A DNA stretch of 49,347 nucleotides from an uncultured Propionivibrio sp. GTDB lineage: Bacteria; Pseudomonadota; Gammaproteobacteria; Burkholderiales; Rhodocyclaceae. Positions 43,737 to 49,347 of the stretch are shown here, piece by piece (the first letter of the stretch is position 1; the number at the start of each line of letters is the position of its first letter). The notes under the pieces are model-generated. The model saw only the letters and a program-made list of their open reading frames with translations. It had not been told where the DNA came from and did not search any database. The position numbers and the translations under genes are program-made. Location of the stretch: assembly GCA_937923255.1 (NCBI GenBank), contig CALAIL010000040.1:1-49347 (forward strand). Direction: 5' to 3'.

Positions 43737-44626
43737 CGCAAGCGCCGGACAGCACAATAACTGCACCCAAGCCCGCGCCAAGCGGCTGGCGCTGGGATTC
43801 GCCCGCCGCGCGCAAGGCCGGTGACGTTAGCGCGCACGCGCGCCTCTACCTGCGCATGATGGCGCAGTCCGACTATGCCGCACGCCTGGCGCCGGCCGTC
43901 GGCAAGAATTACGTCGACGTACTCGACATCGGCGCTGGCGGCGGCAGCGTGACGCGCCATTGCCTGGCCGACGGCGCACGCTGGTGCGCCGTCGAGCCCA
44001 ATCCGGCGATGGGTGAAGCGCTGGCCGCGCAAGCGCCCGCATTGGCGGTGCGTGGCATCCGTCTCGAACATATCGCCGCGCGCTGGCAGGATTTGCCGAA
44101 GTCAGTCCATGCCGATGCTGTGTTCGCCTTCAACATCGGTGATAACCACCATGCCGCCGATGCATTGTTCGATGCGCTGGCACCGCGCGCACGGCGTGAG
44201 ATGGTCTGGATCATCCCGGCGCAGGCCGCGCCAGCTTCGTTCTGCCTGGCTGGTTTTTTACCTGCTGATTTTTATGGTGACAATGCCGTGAACCGGCAGC
44301 CAGCAGTCGAGCGAACGCTCGAACAGCTGGGGCAATCGCGCCAGCCGGCGCAAATCGACTATATCGACTGGCAATGCCGTTTCAATTTCGCCACCCAGCA
44401 TGAAGCCGCACAGCATTTTCTCGAACGTCTCGATTGTTCCGCCGACAGCACGCAGGGCCGCGCGCTGCGGGCTTATCTCGACCACGCGCTGCAAGCTGCC
44501 GGAAATTTTGCCGGAAATGCCACCAGGTTTGCCGCCAGAAATCGCCGAAATGGTAGGAATGGCGGGAATGGCTGGCTGGCGGCCTGCGCCAAGCGCAGCG
44601 CGGTCGTTCGCTGGTTTTTTTCATAA
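43733..44626 (+). CDS. Class I SAM-dependent methyltransferase-like protein
   Basis: A 297-residue protein with a Rossmann-type methyltransferase core. Motif I is VDVLDIGAGGGSVTRHCLAD (about 61-80), followed by CAVEPNPAMGEAL (the acidic ribose-binding loop) and HADAVFAFNIGDNHHAADAL (about 126-145). The C-terminal 50 residues are basic and rich in Asn, Gly and Arg. No signal peptide is visible, so it is cytosolic, unlike its two upstream neighbours. It is translationally coupled to the nitrilase gene (ATGA). It does not resemble the precorrin methyltransferases of B12 synthesis. Substrate unknown. Confidence 0.75.
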   Translation: MTQAPDSTITAPKPAPSGWRWDSPAARKAGDVSAHARLYLRMMAQSDYAARLAPAVGKNYVDVLDIGAGGGSVTRHCLADGARWCAVEPNPAMGEALAAQAPALAVRGIRLEHIAARWQDLPKSVHADAVFAFNIGDNHHAADALFDALAPRARREMVWIIPAQAAPASFCLAGFLPADFYGDNAVNRQPAVERTLEQLGQSRQPAQIDYIDWQCRFNFATQHEAAQHFLERLDCSADSTQGRALRAYLDHALQAAGNFAGNATRFAARNRRNGRNGGNGWLAACAKRSAVVRWFFS

Positions 44627-44647
44627 CCCTTCAGGGAGATTTTCATC

Positions 44648-46810
44648 ATGACTTTGAACCGTTTTCTTTTTTCTCTTCACCCGCCGCTACGCTGCCCGCG
44701 CGCCCTGCCGGCATTATCGGCAATTCCGTTGGCGCTGCTGGCCGCCACGCACGCCATGGCGGCGGAAGAAACGGCCTTGAGGCCGGTCGCCGTGACCGGC
44801 AAGCGCATCATCTCAACCGCGACGCGGCTCGACGAAGATCCCTTGCGGCTACCGTTTTCGGCCGCCACCGTCGAGCGCCGCGAGCTGGATGCGGCCGGCG
44901 CCATCACGCTGGAAGACAGCCTGCGCAGCGTACCCGGCCTGCAGCATGGGACGCAGGGCAATTACTATTCGCGCTTTGAAACGCGCGGGCTGCGCGATAC
45001 GCAGGACGTGCTAGTGCTGATCGACGGCGTGCCGCTGCGTGTTTTGCAGGGCAATGCCGATGTGACGCTGATTGCGCCGGATCTCGTCGAGCGCGTCGAA
45101 TTTATCAAGGGGCCGGCCTCGGCGCTCTACGGCAAGAACGCGATCGGCGGTGTCGCCCAGTTTTTCATGAAGCCGGAAAAAGAAGGCGGGAGCGCCAGTC
45201 TGACTGCCGGCAGTTTCGGCCGGATCGGCGGCGCTTACCGACAACGCTTCGACTATGATCGCGGCAATTTTTTTGTCGGCTTGGCATACAGCCACAGTGA
45301 CGGTTTCCAGAACGGCACCGATCGCGATCAGCCGAGCGGGGTATTCGGCATCGATCATGCAATGACTTCAAACTGGACGACCGGCCTGCAGTACCTGGCA
45401 ACGCGCGTCAAGGCCAAGCGCGGTTCGATCATTCCCCTGCAAAACGGCCGGCCGATGTATGGCATCATGCAGCGCGACAATTATGCGATCCCCGGCGTTG
45501 CGATCGAGGGTAATTATCAGTCGATATCCTGGAAAAACGACGTGCGCCTGACCAATGGCTGGTCGCTGAAGCATCTGAGCAGCTTTGCCGCCTATAACCG
45601 CCAGTTCCAGGGCGGCGTGACCATCGTGCCGGGACCGGCCGCTGTCAGCAAGGGGTTTTCGCAAACCGATACGCGCGACCGCGGCGTTTTCCACGACCTG
45701 GCGCTGATCCATCGCCACGCCGGCAAGGGCTGGAACAATACGTTTCAGGCGGGCGCCAGTTTTGAAGACGACTGGCAGAATCAGGAATCGCCGTCATACA
45801 CCAACGCGCCGACGTATCGCGGCCCCCATTACAACACGCCGGTGAGCAATGTAAGAAATGACCCGCGCGGCATTCGCGGCAAGGCGACCCACTCGCGCTT
45901 TGACCAGACGGTGCGCAGTCTCTATGTGCAGGATCGCCTCGAAATCGGTAATTTTGGATTCGTTGCCGGCCTGCGGCACGACAGCTTCAAACAGCATCTG
46001 AAGCGCTCCAATACGCCGGTGCAATCAACCCAGAGTGCGTCGCGCCTGAGTCCGCGTTTTGGCGCCGACTGGGTGTATGCCCGCCGCGATGACAGTGCGC
46101 ATTCGCTGTTCGCCAACTGGTCCGAAGGCTTTCGCCCGCAGGCCGTAGCGCTGAATACGCGCAACGGCGTTGTCGTGCCGTCGATTCTGCGCCCGGAGCG
46201 AACCCGCAGCATTGAGTTTGGCGTCAAAGGGCAACTAGACAATGAACGCTGGTTTTACCAGCTCAGCCTTTTCCGCGCGGACAAAATCGACGGACAGCGT
46301 TCATTCCGCAACGGCCCGGACAGCTTCATTTTCAGCAACGCCACTTCGCGTACCGAAGGGGTCGAATCGCTTTTGCACTGGCGGCTTGCCCGCGAATGGA
46401 GCGGTTACGCGCATTACACCTGGCAGAATGCGCGCCTGCGTGATTTCCAGACTTACAGCAATGCCGGCGTGCCGACACAGAACTTTGGCGGCAAGCGCGT
46501 GCGCATGTCGGCGCGGCACATCGCCGGCCTCGGCGTGACGTTCGAGCGTGGCCCCTGGTTGTGGAACGCTTCGGCCAGCTACGTCGGCACGCGCTATCTG
46601 CGCGACAACGTTGCCCACCCGCAGAAACTGCCTGCCTATACGCTGGTCAACACGTCCGTCAGCTACCGCGTGACACCGAAGCTGACGATACAGGCCGGCG
46701 TCAATAACCTGGGCGATGTCTATTACATCAACGATGACATGTCTTCGCAGGAAGCCGGCAACGCCGGTGCGCCGCGCAATTTCTTCGCCCGCGTGCGTCA
46801 GGAGTTCTGA
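44648..46810 (+). CDS. TonB-dependent outer-membrane receptor (third of the island)
   Basis: A 720-residue receptor with a signal peptide ending near residue 38 (ATHAMAA). TonB-box-like sequence is LRPVAVTGKRI. The plug (about 60-175) has ITLEDSLRSVPGLQHGTQGN, FETRGLRDTQDVLVLIDGVP and VEFIKGPASALYGKNAIGGV. The barrel closes with FFARVRQEF. An AGGGAGA site lies before its start and it begins 21 nt after the methyltransferase. The substrate-binding protein gene follows directly (GTG right after the TGA). That contact makes it the receptor most likely to supply the ABC transporter, so corrinoid is the leading candidate ligand, with a siderophore as the alternative. Confidence 0.9.
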   Translation: MTLNRFLFSLHPPLRCPRALPALSAIPLALLAATHAMAAEETALRPVAVTGKRIISTATRLDEDPLRLPFSAATVERRELDAAGAITLEDSLRSVPGLQHGTQGNYYSRFETRGLRDTQDVLVLIDGVPLRVLQGNADVTLIAPDLVERVEFIKGPASALYGKNAIGGVAQFFMKPEKEGGSASLTAGSFGRIGGAYRQRFDYDRGNFFVGLAYSHSDGFQNGTDRDQPSGVFGIDHAMTSNWTTGLQYLATRVKAKRGSIIPLQNGRPMYGIMQRDNYAIPGVAIEGNYQSISWKNDVRLTNGWSLKHLSSFAAYNRQFQGGVTIVPGPAAVSKGFSQTDTRDRGVFHDLALIHRHAGKGWNNTFQAGASFEDDWQNQESPSYTNAPTYRGPHYNTPVSNVRNDPRGIRGKATHSRFDQTVRSLYVQDRLEIGNFGFVAGLRHDSFKQHLKRSNTPVQSTQSASRLSPRFGADWVYARRDDSAHSLFANWSEGFRPQAVALNTRNGVVVPSILRPERTRSIEFGVKGQLDNERWFYQLSLFRADKIDGQRSFRNGPDSFIFSNATSRTEGVESLLHWRLAREWSGYAHYTWQNARLRDFQTYSNAGVPTQNFGGKRVRMSARHIAGLGVTFERGPWLWNASASYVGTRYLRDNVAHPQKLPAYTLVNTSVSYRVTPKLTIQAGVNNLGDVYYINDDMSSQEAGNAGAPRNFFARVRQEF

Positions 46811-47872
46811 GTGGGCGACGACGACACGATGGTGAAATCGCTGTCAAGGCGGGCGCTGCTCAGGCGCCTGTTGGCGCTGGCAGGCGCGGGCGCGCTGCCG
46901 GCGGGGGCGCTGTCCGCGGGAACGCCGGGGATGCCGGCTTCGTCGGCTGCATCTTCTTCCCCACTTTCGATGCCGGCATTCTCGGCTCCGGACAGCCCCG
47001 CGCCTTGCCAGACTTCCAGCGCCTTTCCGCGCCAGGTCGTCGATACGCTGGGCCGGACGTTGAGCATTGCCCGCCCGCCGCAGCGCATCGTCGTCATTTT
47101 CCCGAGCAATGTCGAAATCGTCTTCGCGCTTGGGCTGGAAGCGCGCGTCGCCGCCGTCGGCGGTTTGGTCGGCTGGCCGGCCGCCGCGCTGGCAAAGCCT
47201 TCGGTCGGCAGATCGCTGGGCTTTTCCGCCGAGGCGGTCGCCGCACACCAGCCCGACCTCATCGTCGTCACCCCGGCGCAGCACAGCGCACTGGCGCTGA
47301 TCGACCCTTTCGGCCGCATTGGCGTGCCGGTACTGGTGCTGCAACACCCCGACCTACCCGCCATCCTGCGCAATATCCGCCTGGTTGGCTGGGCGACCGG
47401 GCACGAGGCGCAGGCCGAGGCCGTGCTCGGCCAGATGCGGGCGCAGCTCGACCGTATTGGCGATCGTCTCCACGGCGCGCCGCGTCGCCGCGTGTTTTTG
47501 GAAACCAGCGCCGCCGGCAACGCCGGTTTCCAGACCGTCGGGCAAGGGCACTACGCCAACGATGCGCTGGCCTGGGCGGGTGGCGAGAACATATTTGGCG
47601 ACCTGGTTGGTTCGCAGCAGGTCAGCGGCGAAGCGATCTTTCTGCGCGACCCGGACGTGATCATTTCCCTGCAACGGATTCCGGACGTCAGCGCCGCGCC
47701 GGAGGCGGCCCGCCAGATTGCGCGGCGTCCGGGCTGGTCGGCGCTACGCGCCGCGCGCGAAGGGCGCATCGTCGTCCTGCAACGCAACCACAAGCTGATT
47801 CCCGGCCCGCGCCAGATCGAAGCCGTTGCCGATTACGCACGTGCCATCCATCCGGAGCGCTTCAATGCATAG
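46811..47872 (+). CDS. Periplasmic substrate-binding protein, BtuF/FecB type
   Basis: The 353-residue protein has a twin-arginine-like signal (SLSRRALLRRLLALAGAGAL), a low-complexity Ala/Pro/Ser linker to about residue 70, and a class III (helical-hinge) binding domain. Marks of the family are VVDTLGRTLSIARPPQRIVV, GRSLGFSAEAVAAHQPDLIV and NDALAWAGGENIFGDL. The GTG at 46811 is favoured by an AGGAG site 6 nt upstream; the ATG at 46829 is a possible alternative start. BtuF (cobalamin) and FecB/FhuD (siderophore) share this fold. The cbiZ gene in the same operon favours corrinoid. Confidence 0.87.
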   Translation: MGDDDTMVKSLSRRALLRRLLALAGAGALPAGALSAGTPGMPASSAASSSPLSMPAFSAPDSPAPCQTSSAFPRQVVDTLGRTLSIARPPQRIVVIFPSNVEIVFALGLEARVAAVGGLVGWPAAALAKPSVGRSLGFSAEAVAAHQPDLIVVTPAQHSALALIDPFGRIGVPVLVLQHPDLPAILRNIRLVGWATGHEAQAEAVLGQMRAQLDRIGDRLHGAPRRRVFLETSAAGNAGFQTVGQGHYANDALAWAGGENIFGDLVGSQQVSGEAIFLRDPDVIISLQRIPDVSAAPEAARQIARRPGWSALRAAREGRIVVLQRNHKLIPGPRQIEAVADYARAIHPERFNA

Positions 47873-48863
47873 TCATCCATCTCCCTCACATTCGCGCGCA
47901 TGGCCGTTCATCGCGCTGACGGGCGCGCTGTGCCTGGCGATTCTCGCCGGCCTGATCTTTGGCGCCGATACCGTCTGGCCGACGCGCTGGTTCGACGGTA
48001 GCCAACAGGCCGCGCTGGTCTTTGTCTGGCGCGCGCCGCGCGTTGCTACGGCATTCGTCGTCGGCGCCTGCCTCGGCCTCTCCGGCCTGATTTTCCAGGG
48101 CGTTTTCCGCAACCCGCTGGCCGAACCGTACCTGCTCGGCAGCGCCGCCGGCGCCAGTCTGGGCGCCGCCTGTGCGCTGCTGCTGCCGGAACTGCTGCCG
48201 CGCGGCGTGGGCTTGCCGCTGATGGCCTTCCTCGGCGCTTGGGGCAGCAGCCTGCTGGTGTTGCTGCTCGGCGGCGGTGGCGGTCATAGCGCGCAGACCG
48301 GGCGCCTACTACTTGCCGGCGTGGCGCTGGCGGCGATCTTGTCGGCACTGCGCAGCCTGATCCTGATGGTCTTCGGCGATGAGTCGAGCAACCTGCGCGC
48401 GGTGATTTCCTGGCAACTGGGCGGCATCCAGTCGCCCGCCTGGGAGGAATGGGCGCTGCTGTTTCTGGGGACGCTGGCGGCGCTCGTCGCGGCGATACGA
48501 CTGGCGCCCGGTCTGGATGCACTCGGACTGGGCGAGGAAACGGCGCACAGCATGGGCGTGCGCGTGCGTCGTTTTTCGATGCAGGCGATCGCGCTGGCGG
48601 CGTTAGCTACGGCGCTGGCGGTGGCTTTCGGTGGGTTGATCGGCTTTGTCGGCTTGATTGCGCCGCATGTACTGCGTTGGTGGGTCGGCCCACTGCACGC
48701 CCGCTTGGTGCCGGCCGTCGCACTGGGCGGCGGTATTCTACTGGTGCTCGTCGATACCGTCGCACGCAGCGCCATCCCGCCCAGCGAAATTCCAGTCGGT
48801 CTAATGACTTCGCTGATCGGCGGCCCATTCTTCCTGTTCCTGCTGCTGAGACAAAAATCATGA
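47865..48863 (+). CDS. FecCD/BtuC-family ABC permease
   Basis: This 332-residue permease has nine to ten membrane helices. The family motif RAPRVATAFVVGACLGLSGL near residue 55 and the FRNPLAEPYLLGSAAGASLG loop (about 80-100) are clear. The coupling-helix region reads LGLGEETAHSMGVRVRRF (about 222-239). The late GLIGFVGLIAPHVLRWWVGP segment is diagnostic for BtuC/FecCD proteins. The ATG at 47865 overlaps the binding-protein stop by 8 nt, and its own stop overlaps the ATPase start. It forms the membrane part of the importer with the next gene. Confidence 0.92.
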   Translation: MHSHPSPSHSRAWPFIALTGALCLAILAGLIFGADTVWPTRWFDGSQQAALVFVWRAPRVATAFVVGACLGLSGLIFQGVFRNPLAEPYLLGSAAGASLGAACALLLPELLPRGVGLPLMAFLGAWGSSLLVLLLGGGGGHSAQTGRLLLAGVALAAILSALRSLILMVFGDESSNLRAVISWQLGGIQSPAWEEWALLFLGTLAALVAAIRLAPGLDALGLGEETAHSMGVRVRRFSMQAIALAALATALAVAFGGLIGFVGLIAPHVLRWWVGPLHARLVPAVALGGGILLVLVDTVARSAIPPSEIPVGLMTSLIGGPFFLFLLLRQKS

Positions 48864-49347
48864 GTACCTCAACGCCCATGCTGGTTTTCCGCAATGTGTC
48901 GGTACGCACAGACCGGAAAAAACTGCTGCTCGACGGTATTGATCTGGATATTCCCGGGCAGGGACTGTACGGCATCATCGGCCCCAACGGGGCCGGCAAA
49001 TCAAGCCTGGTGCGCACGGCCATCGGGCTGCTCAAGACGACCTCCGGTGAGGTCGTTTTAGGCGGGCATCCGCTGTCCTCCTGGCCGGCACACGCGCTGG
49101 CCGCCCACATCGGCTATGTGCCGCAACAGATCCTCAGTTACTGGAACCTGAGCGTGGCTGAAATGCTGCATCTGCGCGTTGCCCGGATTCCTGGCGATTT
49201 GATCGAACACTGCCAGATCGGCCACCTGCTCGAACGGCGTTTCACGACGCTTTCCGGCGGCGAACAGGCACGTGTCGCCATCGCCCGAGCCTTGGCGCAC
49301 CGGCCGCGCATCGTTTTTGCCGATGAACCGGCCGCACATCTGGATAT
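48860..49347 (+). CDS. ABC transporter ATP-binding protein, BtuD/FecE type (partial)
   Basis: The gene runs off the window, giving about 162 residues of roughly 250. Walker A is IIGPNGAGKSSLVRT (about 40-54), the Q-loop is HIGYVPQQILSYW, the signature is TLSGGEQARVAIARALA and Walker B is RIVFADEPAAHLD. These complete the nucleotide-binding core except for the H-loop. The ATG overlaps the permease stop (ATGA). It powers the importer with the two upstream genes. Because only the first part is visible, fusions or further operon genes beyond 49347 cannot be excluded. Confidence 0.92.
   Translation, partial: MSTSTPMLVFRNVSVRTDRKKLLLDGIDLDIPGQGLYGIIGPNGAGKSSLVRTAIGLLKTTSGEVVLGGHPLSSWPAHALAAHIGYVPQQILSYWNLSVAEMLHLRVARIPGDLIEHCQIGHLLERRFTTLSGGEQARVAIARALAHRPRIVFADEPAAHLD

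Overview
The window is GC-rich, tightly packed chromosomal DNA, most likely from a betaproteobacterium. The malate dehydrogenase, ClpS-ClpA, BepA-like protease, RlmJ and SdhE proteins all look betaproteobacterial. Heterodimeric methylmalonyl-CoA mutase next to a C4-dicarboxylate gene (mdh) would fit a propionate-forming or propionate-using member of the Rhodocyclales, but that placement is inference. No rRNA, tRNA, CRISPR array, prophage or insertion sequence was seen.

Layout. 1-500: an array of 40-bp repeats. 500-2600 (minus): tonB-exbB-exbD, the energiser for the outer-membrane receptors found later. 2.7-7 kb: an old-yellow-enzyme oxidoreductase, a small PepSY protein, a decayed LysR regulator, an auxin-efflux-type carrier and rlmJ. 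7.1-9.8 kb: a near-perfect Fur box, a secreted cupin and an OprC/NosA-type copper receptor. 9.9-11.2 kb: a second 40-bp repeat array, an AT-richer stretch and a MazG-like gene broken by an in-frame TAG. 11.2-17.4 kb: housekeeping genes (CoA-ester lyase, mdh, sdhE, LOG, TusA, M48 protease, cold-shock protein). 17.6-20.2 kb: clpS-clpA. 20.5-22.3 kb: a membrane-anchored alpha/beta hydrolase. 22.5-27.8 kb (minus): a complete L-threonate operon (ltnD-otnK-otnC-otnI-permease).

28.2-34.9 kb: a nested palindrome, a cobalamin riboswitch, mutA-mutB and meaB. The placement is unusual because the riboswitch precedes genes for a B12-dependent enzyme. A second structured leader with a strong terminator sits just before meaB.

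35.4-49.3 kb: a metal-chelate/corrinoid acquisition island, all on the plus strand. The order is TonB receptor, PepSY-TM reductase-like protein, second TonB receptor, third 40-bp repeat array, CbiZ (adenosylcobinamide amidohydrolase) carrying a lipoprotein signal, an exported nitrilase-family amidase, a methyltransferase, third TonB receptor, and a BtuF-BtuC-BtuD-type ABC transporter cut off by the window end. From cbiZ onward the genes overlap or nearly touch, so they look like one operon.

The best candidate for an undescribed system is this last operon. It would carry corrinoids across the outer membrane, trim them outside the cytoplasm with CbiZ and perhaps the nitrilase, and import the product. 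The B12-dependent mutase encoded 7-12 kb upstream would be a natural consumer. The envelope location of CbiZ and the substrates of the nitrilase and methyltransferase are inferences.
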